Shown: positions 20,020-28,475 of the stretch, in pieces | How positions within the stretch are numbered: the first letter of the stretch is position 1 | How the letters are laid out: the number at the start of each line of letters is the position of its first letter | From: Pseudonocardia hydrocarbonoxydans | GTDB lineage: Bacteria; Actinomycetota; Actinomycetes; Mycobacteriales; Pseudonocardiaceae | DNA length: 64,000 nucleotides | Assembly (NCBI RefSeq): GCF_006539565.1 | Contig: NZ_BJNG01000005.1 | Coordinates: forward strand, 124,001 to 188,000 | Reading direction: 5' to 3' | Program-made: the position numbers and the translations under genes | Notes under the pieces: generated by a model | Databases searched by the model: none | What the model saw: the letters and a program-made list of their open reading frames with translations, nothing else | What the model was told of the DNA's origin: nothing

Positions 20020-20264
20020 TGGTGCCCTTCGGATGGACGCTCGGCCTCGTCATCGGCCTGGTGGTCGTGGTGGTGGTCGTCGCGCTGGTGGCCCCGATCC
20101 TGGTGCTGGCCCACCGCATCGGCACCCGCGCCCACGAGATCGACGAGGCGCTGGGCCGCGCCCGCACGCACACCGCGGGCCTGGCCGGGCTGAACGAGAC
20201 CATCGACCACGCCGGCACGATCATCGCCGGCCTGCAGCGCGGCCGCGCGCGGCTGGGGGGCTGA
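20019..20264 (+). CDS. Small one-helix membrane protein, third of five
   Basis: An 81-residue protein. Residues 7-33 form a very hydrophobic, valine-rich helix. The tail AHRIGTRAHEIDEALGRARTH continues as an amphipathic helix with a pattern like the other members. Start ATG at 20019 overlaps the previous TGA. The next gene begins 1 base after the stop. Family unknown. Confidence 0.65.
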   Translation: MVPFGWTLGLVIGLVVVVVVVALVAPILVLAHRIGTRAHEIDEALGRARTHTAGLAGLNETIDHAGTIIAGLQRGRARLGG

Positions 20265-20265
20265 C

Positions 20266-20562
20266 ATGGAGCCGACCGACCCCGAGATCGCGTTCTGGAC
20301 GGTGATCCTGGTGCTCGGCGCCGTCGTCATCGTCGCCGTGGTGGCGCTGCTGTCACTGCTGGTCGCGTTCGTCCGGCGGATCGACGCCGCGGTGACGTCG
20401 ATCGGCGGGACGCTCGCCGACATCACCGCCCACACCGCCGACACCCAGCTGATCACCACCACCGGCGCCGGGCTCGACCTGGTGCTCGCCGAGGGGCTGC
20501 AGCACCACCTGTTCCTCGGCCGGGTGGCCGGCTCGATCCCCACCCCCGCCGGGAAGGGCTGA
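20266..20562 (+). CDS. Small one-helix membrane protein, fourth of five
   Basis: A 98-residue protein. A single hydrophobic helix at about residues 11-37 is preceded by an acidic N-terminus, which predicts the N-terminus outside or at the membrane face. The tail FVRRIDAAVTSIGGTLADITAHTADTQ is helical and polar. It carries no cysteines or His pairs that would suggest a cofactor. Function unknown; same series and operon as the neighbours. Confidence 0.7.
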   Translation: MEPTDPEIAFWTVILVLGAVVIVAVVALLSLLVAFVRRIDAAVTSIGGTLADITAHTADTQLITTTGAGLDLVLAEGLQHHLFLGRVAGSIPTPAGKG

Positions 20563-20565
20563 CCC

Positions 20566-20922
20566 GTGACCGTGCTGATCGTGCTCACCGTCGTCGAGAT
20601 CGTCGTGTTGATCGCCGGGCTGGCGTTCTTCCTGTGGTGGATCGGCTCGCTGCTCGGCCGCGTCGCCACCACCCTGGAGGCGGGCGACGAGCTGGTGCGA
20701 CGGATCGTCGACGACGCGCGGGCGATCCGGCCCGGCCTGCGTCACGTCACCGGCACCGGCGGCCGGATCGCCGGTGCGCTCCCGCTGCTCTACAGCTTCG
20801 CGGAGCTGATCCTCCGGAAGGTCTCCCCCACCCCGCAGCGGCCGCGGGTCGCCACCCCGGCGTCGGGCAGGCGGCGCTCGCGCATCCACGAGACGGTCGG
20901 CTACCTGCCCTCCCGCCGGTGA
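20566..20922 (+). CDS. Small one-helix membrane protein, fifth of five
   Basis: A 118-residue protein, GTG start. A hydrophobic helix at about residues 3-30 (containing FFLWWIG, echoing LWWIG in the first member) is followed by GRVATTLEAGDELVRRIVDDARAI and a basic C-terminal tail rich in Arg and Pro. It is the longest member and the last gene of the rightward cox operon; a terminator hairpin follows. Function unknown. Confidence 0.7.
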   Translation: MTVLIVLTVVEIVVLIAGLAFFLWWIGSLLGRVATTLEAGDELVRRIVDDARAIRPGLRHVTGTGGRIAGALPLLYSFAELILRKVSPTPQRPRVATPASGRRRSRIHETVGYLPSRR

Positions 20923-21009
20923 TCCGGCCGAGATCGTCTCGACTCTGAGACACCGCCGGGGCGCGGGGTCCCCGAGACTGTGCCGGTGTCCCGCCCGAAG
21001 CGGACACGA

Positions 21010-21056
21010 GGAACTCCCCCGCCGCTCGCCTCCTGGGCGGGCGGCGGAGGAGTTCC
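21010..21056. terminator. Hairpin between convergent cox operons
   Basis: Sixteen-base arms, 15 of 16 paired, around a 15-base loop. It sits between the end of the rightward cox operon and the end of the leftward coxDE operon and can serve both directions. Confidence 0.75.
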
Positions 21057-21060
21057 CGGG

Positions 21061-21474
21061 CTACTCGGCGGCGCGCTCCGGTGGCGCGGCCCCGGGGGGC
21101 CCGCCGATCCACTCGTCGCGCCAGGTGTGGTCGAACTGCTGCTCGTTGCAGAACGGGCGGTAGACGGCCACCAGCTCGTGGGTGATCTGCTCCCGGTGCG
21201 GGCGGTTGCCGCCCGGCACCTCCAGGTGGGCCACGTGCACCTGCCACCGCGATCCCGCCCGCCGCGCCCAGCACGGGGACCGGCGGTGCCGGAACGGCAG
21301 GCCCTCGGCCGACAGGTCGTCGGCGTGCCCCACGTAGATCACCGCGTACTGCTCGGACCCGGGCCGCGGCCGGTAGAGGATCGCGTAGACGCCGGGCCGG
21401 GCCGGGGGCGTCCAGCCACCCAGCAGGCGCGGGCCGGAGAACGCGTAGCCACCGAGCGACCCGAGGCGGATCAC
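21061..21474 (-). CDS. Hypothetical protein with weak GIY-YIG-like start
   Basis: A 137-residue protein. The segment PGVYAILYRPRPGSEQYAVIYVGHADDL (about residues 27-54) resembles the two-strand core of GIY-YIG domains, here GVYAI and IYVGHA. EQITHELVAVYRPFCNEQQFDH follows. The catalytic Arg and Glu cannot be placed with certainty, so nuclease activity is doubtful. GTG at 21474 overlaps the upstream stop, making it the last gene of the coxDE operon. The link to CO oxidation is unexplained. Confidence 0.6.
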   Translation of the reverse strand: MIRLGSLGGYAFSGPRLLGGWTPPARPGVYAILYRPRPGSEQYAVIYVGHADDLSAEGLPFRHRRSPCWARRAGSRWQVHVAHLEVPGGNRPHREQITHELVAVYRPFCNEQQFDHTWRDEWIGGPPGAAPPERAAE

Positions 21475-21803
21475 CCCGGCCCGTCCCCGTCGGGGACCGG
21501 CTCCCCCTCGGGGGCGGCGTCCTCGGCCTCGCTCACCGCCTCGGCCCGCACCACCGGCCACTCCGGCAGGCCGGCGCGGGCCACGGCGGCGGCGAAGTCG
21601 GCGCGGCCCTGCTCGAGCGCGGCCTCCCGGCTCGCCGCCTCCACCACGATCTGCGCGCCGTAGCGGGTGTCGCCGACGCCGGACGCGATGCCCTGCATCG
21701 GCGCGACGGCGTCGGCCAGCCCGATGATCTCCTCGACCTCCAGCACGCGGTCGCCCGCGGCCTCGATCCCGACGCTCCACCTGGTCACACGCACTCCGCT
21801 CAT
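21471..21803 (-). CDS. Hypothetical protein in the coxDE operon
   Basis: A 110-residue acidic protein, unrecognised. An ordered part (about residues 1-85) reads as beta-alpha-beta (TRWSVGIEAAGDRVLEVEEI, YGAQIVVEAASREAALEQGR), and the last 20 residues are an acidic Gly/Pro tail. It is sandwiched between coxE and the GIY-YIG-like gene with 4-base overlaps at both ends, so its stoichiometric coexpression with CoxE looks intended. Confidence 0.65.
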   Translation of the reverse strand: MSGVRVTRWSVGIEAAGDRVLEVEEIIGLADAVAPMQGIASGVGDTRYGAQIVVEAASREAALEQGRADFAAAVARAGLPEWPVVRAEAVSEAEDAAPEGEPVPDGDGPG

Positions 21804-22918
21804 CCCAGTTCCGGGAGCAGCACGGCGAGCTCGGCCAGGCTGCTCAGGTCGTGCCCGGACAGCAGGAGGTCGACGTGCGGCTGCGCCACCATCATGCCCG
21901 TCGTCAGCGGCCGGTACCCCGGGTCGTCGCCGCGGTGCGGGTTCATCCACACCACGCGGTGGCACTGCCGGGTCAGGCGCTCCATCGCCGTGGCGAGCGT
22001 GTCCGGGTCGCCGCGGTCCAGGCCGTCGGAGCAGATCACCACCACCGCGCCGCGGCACCCGCCCCGGCGGCCCCGGCCCCGGACGAACTCCTCGATCGAC
22101 GCCCCGATCCGCGTGCCCCCCTCCCAGTCGACGACCAGCGCCGCGGCCCGGGCCAGCGCCTCGTCGGGGCTGCGCCTCTGCAGGGCCACGGTGATCCGGG
22201 TGAGCCGGGTGCCGAAGCAGAACACCTCCACGCGCCGCGCCGAGTGCCGCGCCGAGTGCGCGAACTGCAGCAGCGCCCGGGAGTAGTCGGCCATCGAGCC
22301 GGACACGTCGAGGATCAGCACCAGCGGCCGGGGCTTCACGCGGCGGCGCTTGCGGCGCAGGGGCACCGGCTCGCCGTGCAGGCGCAGCGAGTCGCGGACG
22401 GTGCGGCGCAGGTCGGGGACGCGCCCGCGGGTGGCCCGCTGCGTGCGGCGGGTGCGCCGCCGCGGGGGCGTCAACCGCATCTGCGCCATGATCCGGCGCA
22501 GGGCGCGCAGCTCGTCGGGGGTGCAGGCGGCGAAGGACCGGTGCCGCAGCGCCTCGGCGTCCGAGGCGACCAGGCCCAGCCGCGTCTCGTCGCCGGGGTC
22601 CGCGGCGGAGGGCGGCGGGTCCACCGCGGGCACCTCCAGCACCCCGGCCGCGACGGCCGTCCGGGGTCGGGGCCGGGGCGGCCCGGCGGTGTCCTCGCCG
22701 AGGAAGTACGCCCGGAACACCTCGTCGTAGACCGCGAGGTCGTCGCGGCGGGTGACCAGGGTGGTGCGCCCGGCCCAGTAGAGGTCGTCGAGGTCGGTGG
22801 GGTCCAGCGGCACCATGGCCGCGCAGAACGTCTCGACGTCACCGGCCCCGACGGCGATCCCGCGCGCCCGCAGCGCCCGCCCGAACCCGACGAGCACCCG
22901 GACCGGCCCGCCGCTCAC
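21800..22918 (-). CDS. coxE: CoxE, von Willebrand factor A-domain protein
   Basis: A 372-residue protein of the CoxE family. The C-terminal VWA domain has the MIDAS motif DVSGSM near residue 200 and a later VVVICSDGLDRGD loop. The N-terminal half is the characteristic CoxE helical region. In Oligotropha, CoxD (AAA+ ATPase) and CoxE act together in building the copper-sulfur-molybdenum site of CO dehydrogenase. GTG at 22918 overlaps the coxD stop. Confidence 0.9.
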   Translation of the reverse strand: MSGGPVRVLVGFGRALRARGIAVGAGDVETFCAAMVPLDPTDLDDLYWAGRTTLVTRRDDLAVYDEVFRAYFLGEDTAGPPRPRPRTAVAAGVLEVPAVDPPPSAADPGDETRLGLVASDAEALRHRSFAACTPDELRALRRIMAQMRLTPPRRRTRRTQRATRGRVPDLRRTVRDSLRLHGEPVPLRRKRRRVKPRPLVLILDVSGSMADYSRALLQFAHSARHSARRVEVFCFGTRLTRITVALQRRSPDEALARAAALVVDWEGGTRIGASIEEFVRGRGRRGGCRGAVVVICSDGLDRGDPDTLATAMERLTRQCHRVVWMNPHRGDDPGYRPLTTGMMVAQPHVDLLLSGHDLSSLAELAVLLPELG

Positions 22919-23781
22919 GCGCCCGAGGTGATCTCGTCGAGGTTCTCCCGCGCCAGCTCCAGGTCCTCGCGCTCCTTGAGCACCGAGCCCAGGGTGAGGT
23001 CGGCGGCGTCGACGGTGAGCGCGGGCTCGCCGAGGAAGCTCAGCGTGCGGGCCCAGTCGACGGTCTCGGCGACGCCGGGCGGCTTGGCCAGGTCCAGCTC
23101 GCGCAGCCGGTGCACCGCGCCGACGACCGTGCGCGCCAGCGCCGCGTCCACCCCGGGCTGGCGGAGCAGCACGATCTCGACCTCCCGCTCCACGTCCGGG
23201 TAGTCGATCCAGTGGTACAGGCAGCGGCGCTTGAGCGCGTCGTGCAGCTCGCGGGTGCGGTTGGAGGTGAGCACCACCAACGGGGGGCTCGCCGCGGCGA
23301 TCGTGCCGACCTCGGGCACGGTGATCTGGAAGTCCGACAGCAGCTCCAGCAGGAACGCCTCGAACTCGTCGTCGGCGCGGTCGATCTCGTCGACGAGCAG
23401 CACGGCCCGCCCGCCCGCCCGCACCGCGGCGAGCAGCGGGCGCTCCAGCAGGAACTCGGGCCCGAACAGCGCCTTCACCGACGTCTCGCCGCCCTCGGCC
23501 AGCGCACGGACCTGCAGCAGCTGGCGGGCGTGGTCCCACTCGTAGAGCGCCTGGGCGGTGTCGATCCCCTCGTAGCACTGCAGGCGGATCAGCCGGCGGC
23601 CCAGCACCGCGGCCAGCACCTTCGCGATCTCGGTCTTGCCGACGCCCGGCTCGCCCTCCAGCAGCAGCGGCCGGTCGAGCGAGAGCGCCACGAACACCGC
23701 GGTGGCCAGGCCCCGGTCGGCGAGGTAGCCACCCCCGCGCAGCGTCGCGACGAGGTCGGCGACGCCGCTGGGCCGGTCCAC
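22915..23781 (-). CDS. coxD: CoxD, MoxR-type AAA+ ATPase
   Basis: A 288-residue MoxR-family ATPase with Walker A GEPGVGKT near residue 43, Walker B LLVDEIDRAD, sensor 1 LTSNRTRE and a short helical lid. CoxD uses ATP to remodel apo CO dehydrogenase during insertion of sulfur and copper, with CoxE as partner. GTG start at 23781. Coupled to coxE. It probably serves both CoxMSL sets, since only one coxDE pair is seen here. Confidence 0.92.
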   Translation of the reverse strand: MDRPSGVADLVATLRGGGYLADRGLATAVFVALSLDRPLLLEGEPGVGKTEIAKVLAAVLGRRLIRLQCYEGIDTAQALYEWDHARQLLQVRALAEGGETSVKALFGPEFLLERPLLAAVRAGGRAVLLVDEIDRADDEFEAFLLELLSDFQITVPEVGTIAAASPPLVVLTSNRTRELHDALKRRCLYHWIDYPDVEREVEIVLLRQPGVDAALARTVVGAVHRLRELDLAKPPGVAETVDWARTLSFLGEPALTVDAADLTLGSVLKEREDLELARENLDEITSGA

Positions 23782-23785
23782 GCGA

Positions 23786-24076
23786 CTAGCGCTCCGTGCC
23801 GAGGACCAGGTCGCGCACGCTGGTGGCGCCCGGCACGAGCTTGCCCTCGCGGGCCAGCAGCGCGCGCCACGCGCGGCGCTGGTCGTCGTCGACGGGGCGC
23901 GCGGTGGAGCCGCCCTCGGGGGTCTCGCCCGCCATCCCGCCGAACCCGATGTCGGTCATGTTCCGGCAGGTGCGGGTGGTGCCGGGGCCGGGGCCCGCGC
24001 CGTGCGCGCGCCGCGCGTCCCAGATCCCGCGGAACACCGCGAGTCCCTCGTCGGCCCGCGGGTCGTCCTCCGCCAT
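23786..24076 (-). CDS. Small hypothetical protein heading the coxDE operon
   Basis: A 96-residue hydrophilic protein, unrecognised. It begins AEDDPRADEGLAVFRGIWDARRAHG and has a central glycine-rich part (DIGFGGMAGETPEGGS) and a helical C-terminus. A strong AGGAGAGG precedes the ATG at 24076. CoxD starts 4 bases after its stop. Its position as first gene suggests an accessory of CO dehydrogenase maturation; no motif confirms this. Confidence 0.65.
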   Translation of the reverse strand: MAEDDPRADEGLAVFRGIWDARRAHGAGPGPGTTRTCRNMTDIGFGGMAGETPEGGSTARPVDDDQRRAWRALLAREGKLVPGATSVRDLVLGTER

Positions 24077-24140
24077 GGCACACCTCTCCTCGTGACGCGG
24101 TCCCAGCGTGGCCGCGCCGGCCGCCCGCGGCAACGGGCGG

Positions 24141-24157
24141 ATAAGCCTTTGCTTAGG
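24141..24157 (-). promoter_or_regulatory. Candidate LysR operator between coxDE operon and lysR gene
   Basis: The site contains the dyad TAAGC-N4-GCTTA (24142-24155) and matches the element at 14841-14857 in 12 of 17 positions. It lies in the 118-base divergent region between the leftward coxDE operon and the LysR gene, the usual place for LysR autoregulation. Confidence 0.5.
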
Positions 24158-24194
24158 CCGAAAGGCGGGTCGACAGCGGGTGGACACTCCGGTC

Positions 24195-25142
24195 ATGACG
24201 TTGACGCAGCTGAGCGCGTTCGTCCTCGTCGCCCGTCTCGGGTCGGTGAAGGCGGCGGCGAGCGCGCTGGGCGTCAGCGAGCCTGCGGTCTCGCAGGCGC
24301 TGGCGGCCCTGCGCCGCTACCTCGACGACCCGCTGCTCACCCGCAGCGGCAACGGCATGACGATGACGCCCGGTGGCAGCCGGCTGCTGACGATCGCGGC
24401 GCAGATGGTGTCGCTCGGCGCCGAGGCCGAGTCGGCGGTGCGCTCCGCGCAGGGCGCGGCCGAGCAGCTGCGCCTGGCCGCGCCCAGCACGATCGTCGAG
24501 TTCGTGGCGGGCCCGCTCGCCGACGCGTTCACCTCCCGCTCGGCCGGGACGATCGAGGTGTCCGCGGGGGTGTCGGCCACCGCGGAGATGGCAGTGCTGG
24601 TCTCGCAGCGCCTCGCCGACCTCGCGCTCGGCCCGTACCTCGGGGCCGACCGGAGCCTGGGGCTGGTCAGCGAACCGGTGTTCCGGTGCCGGCTCGTCGT
24701 GCTCGCCTCCCCCGAGGCCCGGTTCCGCGGCTCGCCCGCGCAGTGGCCGTGGCTGGTGGAGCCGGCGGCGACCGACCCCGGCAGCGACGTCAGCAGGCTG
24801 CTGCGCGCGGTCGGGGTGCCGGAGTCGCGGCTGAGCGTGTTCCCCAACCAGACCGCGGCCTGGGAGGCCGCCGGGCGCGGTGCCGGCGTGGCCCCCGGGA
24901 TCGCCCACCTCGCGGTGCACCAGCTGCGCCGCCGCGAGCTGCACGTCCTCGACGTGCCGGGCACGCCCGTCGACCTGTGCTGGCACGCCACCACGCTGGC
25001 CGCCGACCGGCGCTCCCCCGCCACGGCGTCGCTGCGGCACTTCCTGGGCACCCCCGAGGCCATGAAGCTGCTCCGCTCGCCGGGCGCCGGGGTGCCGCCG
25101 TCGCGGTTCCGACCGCCGGTGTACGTGACGATCTGGAGCTGA
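24195..25142 (+). CDS. LysR-family regulator, probable CO dehydrogenase regulator
   Basis: A 315-residue LysR-type regulator. The N-terminal winged helix has LSAFVLVARLGSVKAAASALGVSEPAVSQALAALRRYL in the usual place (residues 5-42). The effector domain (about 90-295) binds an unknown ligand. Mycobacterial CO dehydrogenase genes are controlled by the LysR protein CutR, and this gene is divergent from coxDE, so a CutR-like role is likely. The ATG at 24195 puts the helix-turn-helix at the standard distance from the start, although its ribosome binding site is weak. Confidence 0.85.
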   Translation: MTLTQLSAFVLVARLGSVKAAASALGVSEPAVSQALAALRRYLDDPLLTRSGNGMTMTPGGSRLLTIAAQMVSLGAEAESAVRSAQGAAEQLRLAAPSTIVEFVAGPLADAFTSRSAGTIEVSAGVSATAEMAVLVSQRLADLALGPYLGADRSLGLVSEPVFRCRLVVLASPEARFRGSPAQWPWLVEPAATDPGSDVSRLLRAVGVPESRLSVFPNQTAAWEAAGRGAGVAPGIAHLAVHQLRRRELHVLDVPGTPVDLCWHATTLAADRRSPATASLRHFLGTPEAMKLLRSPGAGVPPSRFRPPVYVTIWS

Positions 25143-25279
25143 GGACTGGTCCGTACAGCCCATTGCCCGGCGCATTCATGAAGTGGTCCTGGACAACCGG
25201 AGTATCGGCAGTACTCTCGTCACCTCCGCTCCCCGACATGCCCCGGCATATGCACGGGGAGAATGGTTGCGAACGCCCG

Positions 25280-27055
25280 ATGTGGAGATCGCTCCTCGAC
25301 ACGCTGCCGCGCGGCTACACACTCGACGAGAAGGACTTCCAGCGCCGCCACCGGCTCCTGCTCGTCCTGCTCGCCGTGCACGTCCCCGGCATCGCCCTGT
25401 TCGCCCTGCTGCTCGGCAGCCCCCCGTCGACGATCGCGTATGCGCTGGTCGTGCCGGTCCTGTCCACCCTGCTCGGCTACCTGCTGCGCCGGCGGCGGCG
25501 CGCCGCGGCCGTCACCGTCACCCTCGGTCTGGTGTGGTGCTCGGGGGCGCTGGTGGGCTTCAGCGGCGGGGCGATCGAGGCCCATTTCCATTTCTTCATC
25601 ATCATCGGATTCATCGCGCTCTACCAGGACTGGGCCCCGTTCCTGTGCAACATCGCGTTCGTCGTGATCAGTCACGGCGTCGGTTCGGTGTGGCAGCAGT
25701 CGCTGATCTTCAGTCACCCGGCGGGCCAGGGGAATCCCTGGCTGTGGTCGTTGATCCACGGGGTCGCGGTGTTGTTCGCGTGCGTCGGGATGATGCTGTT
25801 CTGGCGGTTCACCGAGGAGTCGCAGCAGGAGAAGGACGCGCTGTCGCGCCGCCTCGCCGACGCCGAGATCGGGCGCCGCCAGTTCACCTCCGACCTGCTG
25901 GTGAACCTGGCCCGCCGCAACCAGAGCCTGCTCTACCGCCAGCTCGACATCATCAACCAGCTCGAGGAGAGCGAGCGCGATCCCGACGCCCTCGCAGGCC
26001 TCTTCACCCTCGACCATCTCGCCACCCGGGTGCGGCGCAACGCCGAGAGCCTGCTCGTCCTGTCCGGGGAGCAGCCGCCGCGCACGTGGAGCGGGCCGGT
26101 GGCGCTGCGCGACGTGCTGCGCGCCTCGATCGCCGAGACCGAGGACCTCGACCGGGTCGTGTTCGTCGTCGACGAGCGGGTCGCGGTCGTCGGGCACTCC
26201 GTCACCGACCTCACCCACCTGCTGGCCGAGCTCACCGAGAACGCGGTGCGCTTCTCGCCGCCCGACACCGTGGTCACCATCCGCGGCCGCGCCGACCGGA
26301 CCTCCCCCGGCGGGATCGTGCTCACCGTCGAGGACTGGGGGGTGGGGATGCCGGCCGACGAGCTGGCCGCCGCCAACGCCCTGCTCGCCGAGCCGCCCGA
26401 GGTGGACCTGTCGGTCTCCCAGCGGCTCGGGCTGCACGTCGTCGCCCGCCTGGCCGCCCGGCACGGCGTCCGCGTGTCGCTGACCCCGACCCCCGGCTCC
26501 GGGATCACCGCGGTCCTCGCGCTCCCGCCCGACCTGTTCGCCGATCCCGAGGAGCTCCGCGCCGCACCCGAACCCGCGTCCCGCCGCCCGGTGGACGCCG
26601 GCGTCCGGACGTCGGACCGTCCGGCCGACCGGGTCGGCGGGAGGGCGCCCGACCCGGTGCCCGCGCCGCGGCTGCCGCCGGAGCCGGAGGCGTTCGCGCC
26701 GTCCCCCGGCCGGTCGCCGTTCGGCTCGGACGGGCCGTGGTCGGGCTGGTGGCAGCCCGACGCCCCCGGCGCCGCGGTGCACCACTCGCGCCCGTCGCCC
26801 ACTCCCCCGCCGCCCGCCCCCTCCCCGGTGGCGGCCTTCCCGCCGCCCGCCCGGCAGGCCCCGGCCGCGCCGCCGGCCGCCGCGGGCGGCCTCCGCCGCC
26901 GGGTGCCCCAGTCGCACCTGGCCCCCGAGCTGCGCGAACCCGCCGCCGGCCCGACCGGTCCCGGTGCGGCCCACCCGGCCGACGCCGCGTCCGCGTTGTC
27001 GCGCTACCAGGCGAGCAGGCGGGCCGCCGTCGCCGACAGCGAGGGCGCGCCGTGA
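25280..27055 (+). CDS. cvnA: Conservon sensor: membrane histidine-kinase-like ATPase
   Basis: About 591 residues. Several hydrophobic helices cover roughly residues 25-180. A coiled-coil linker follows and then a GHKL ATPase domain (about 270-420) with the N box LTENAVRFSPPD and G boxes VEDWGVGMP and LGLHVVARLAARHGV. The last 150 residues are Pro/Ala-rich and disordered. The phospho-acceptor histidine region is not canonical, as usual for conservon sensors. It heads a cvnABCD set with overlapping genes. The start is uncertain: ATGs at 25238, 25250 and 25280 are in frame. Confidence 0.85.
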   Translation: MWRSLLDTLPRGYTLDEKDFQRRHRLLLVLLAVHVPGIALFALLLGSPPSTIAYALVVPVLSTLLGYLLRRRRRAAAVTVTLGLVWCSGALVGFSGGAIEAHFHFFIIIGFIALYQDWAPFLCNIAFVVISHGVGSVWQQSLIFSHPAGQGNPWLWSLIHGVAVLFACVGMMLFWRFTEESQQEKDALSRRLADAEIGRRQFTSDLLVNLARRNQSLLYRQLDIINQLEESERDPDALAGLFTLDHLATRVRRNAESLLVLSGEQPPRTWSGPVALRDVLRASIAETEDLDRVVFVVDERVAVVGHSVTDLTHLLAELTENAVRFSPPDTVVTIRGRADRTSPGGIVLTVEDWGVGMPADELAAANALLAEPPEVDLSVSQRLGLHVVARLAARHGVRVSLTPTPGSGITAVLALPPDLFADPEELRAAPEPASRRPVDAGVRTSDRPADRVGGRAPDPVPAPRLPPEPEAFAPSPGRSPFGSDGPWSGWWQPDAPGAAVHHSRPSPTPPPPAPSPVAAFPPPARQAPAAPPAAAGGLRRRVPQSHLAPELREPAAGPTGPGAAHPADAASALSRYQASRRAAVADSEGAP

Positions 27056-27447
27056 CCGGGCGCCTGGGCTGGCTGCTCGACGAGTTCACCCGGGACACCC
27101 CCGGGGTACGGCACGCCGTCGTCGTCTCGGTCGACGGGCTGCGCCTGGCCGAGTCCCCCGAGCTGACCGACGGCCTCGGCAACGCGCTGGCCGCCGCGGC
27201 GTCCGGGCTCGCGAGCCTGGCCCGCGGCACCGCGCAGCTGCTGGCGGCGGGCGCGGTGAACCAGACGATCCTGGAGATGACCGAGGGCTACCTGTTCGTC
27301 ACGGCGATCAGCCACGGCTCCGGCCTCGCCGTGTACGCCGACCGACGCTGCGACATGGGCCTGGTCGGCTACGAGATGACGATGCTGGCCACCCGCGTCA
27401 GCCACGCCCTCACCCCGGGCATCCGCACCGGGGGCCCCGTCCGGTGA
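27052..27447 (+). CDS. cvnB: Conservon roadblock/LC7 protein
   Basis: A 131-residue roadblock/LC7-domain protein. LDEFTRDTPGVRHAVVVSVDGLRLA is the typical opening and GYLFVTAISHGSGLAVYA the second beta hairpin. In conservons it associates with the CvnD GTPase and probably acts as its GTPase-regulating partner at the membrane sensor. GTG overlaps the cvnA stop; its stop overlaps the cvnC start. Confidence 0.92.
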   Translation: MTGRLGWLLDEFTRDTPGVRHAVVVSVDGLRLAESPELTDGLGNALAAAASGLASLARGTAQLLAAGAVNQTILEMTEGYLFVTAISHGSGLAVYADRRCDMGLVGYEMTMLATRVSHALTPGIRTGGPVR

Positions 27448-27809
27448 CGCCGGTCGAGCCCGTCGGGGGCCGTGACGGCCGAGTGGTGCCGGTCTTCGCC
27501 GTCACCGGGGGCCGCACGCGCTCGACCGGCCGGGACCTCCCCGTCGAGTCGCTGGTGACGGCGACCGACCAGCGGCCCGACGACCTGCAGAAGGAGTACC
27601 GCATGATCCTCGACGCAGCGGTGGCACCGGTGTCGCTGGTGGAGATCGGGGCCGCGCTGCGGGTGCCGGTCGGGGTGGCCCGGGTGCTGGTGGGCGACCT
27701 CGCCGACGCCGGGTACCTCGTCGTCCACGCCCCCGCCCCGCGCGACGCGGCGGGCAACCCGACGCCCGCCGTGCTCACCCGGCTGCTGGCGGGTCTCCGT
27801 GCACGGTGA
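27444..27809 (+). CDS. cvnC: Conservon DUF742 protein
   Basis: A 121-residue DUF742 protein. The C-terminal half has a winged-helix pattern (SLVEIGAALRVPVGVARVLVGDLADAGYLVV), the hallmark of CvnC. Its biochemical role is not settled; it accompanies every conservon and may bind DNA or the GTPase. GTG start overlaps cvnB. The CvnD reading frame starts within its last 11 bases. Confidence 0.9.
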   Translation: MTPVEPVGGRDGRVVPVFAVTGGRTRSTGRDLPVESLVTATDQRPDDLQKEYRMILDAAVAPVSLVEIGAALRVPVGVARVLVGDLADAGYLVVHAPAPRDAAGNPTPAVLTRLLAGLRAR

Positions 27810-28365
27810 CCGGGCGGTCCCGCTCAAGATCGTGGTGGCCGGCGGGTTCGGGGCGGGCAAGACCACGCTGGTGCGGGCCCTGTCGGAGATCCCGCCGCTG
27901 CTCACCGAGGAGCCGATGACGTCGGCCTCGGTGGGCGTCGACGACATCCGGGCGGTGCCGGACAAGCACACCACCACCGTGGCGATGGACTTCGGCCGGA
28001 TCACCGTCGACGACTCGCTGATCCTGTACCTGTTCGGCACGCCGGGGCAGGACCGGTTCTGGTTCATGTGGGACGAGCTGGCGCGCGGCTCGGTGGGGGC
28101 CGTCGTGCTCGTCGACCTGCGGCGGGTCGACGACTGCTTCCCCGCGGTCGACTACTTCGAGAGCAGGCGGCTGCCGTTCGTGGTGGCGGTGAACGGGTTC
28201 CCCGGTACCGACGCGTTCAGCCGCGAGGCCGTCGCCGACGCGCTGGCGCTGGCCCCGGACACCCCGGTCGTGCGGATGGACGCCCGCAGCTCCGACTCCT
28301 GCCTGTCCACGCTCGTGGCGCTGGTCGAGCACGCGCTCGACCGCACCCACGCCGTCCATCACTGA
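27799..28365 (+). CDS. cvnD: Conservon small GTPase
   Basis: A 188-residue Ras-like GTPase with P-loop GGFGAGKTT (residues 15-23), G3 GTPGQDRF and G4-like VNGFPG. The G4 lacks the NKxD Asp, as in other CvnD proteins. It should cycle between nucleotide states under control of CvnA and CvnB and signal to development, secondary metabolism or redox genes. GTG start overlapping cvnC. Last gene of the operon, followed by a 10-bp-stem terminator. Confidence 0.92.
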   Translation: MHGDRAVPLKIVVAGGFGAGKTTLVRALSEIPPLLTEEPMTSASVGVDDIRAVPDKHTTTVAMDFGRITVDDSLILYLFGTPGQDRFWFMWDELARGSVGAVVLVDLRRVDDCFPAVDYFESRRLPFVVAVNGFPGTDAFSREAVADALALAPDTPVVRMDARSSDSCLSTLVALVEHALDRTHAVHH

Positions 28366-28398
28366 CCCCGGAAACGCCGACCCCGGAAACGACACCAC

Positions 28399-28422
28399 GC
28401 CGGGCCGCGGATGCGGCCCGGC
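28399..28422. terminator. Perfect 10-bp hairpin after the conservon
   Basis: GCCGGGCCGC and GCGGCCCGGC around a GGAT loop, between the conservon and the oppositely oriented secreted-protein gene; likely bidirectional. Confidence 0.8.
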
Positions 28423-28475
28423 GCGGATTCCCCGGTCGGACTACGGGGACGTCAGTCGTCCCCGGCGCGACCTGC

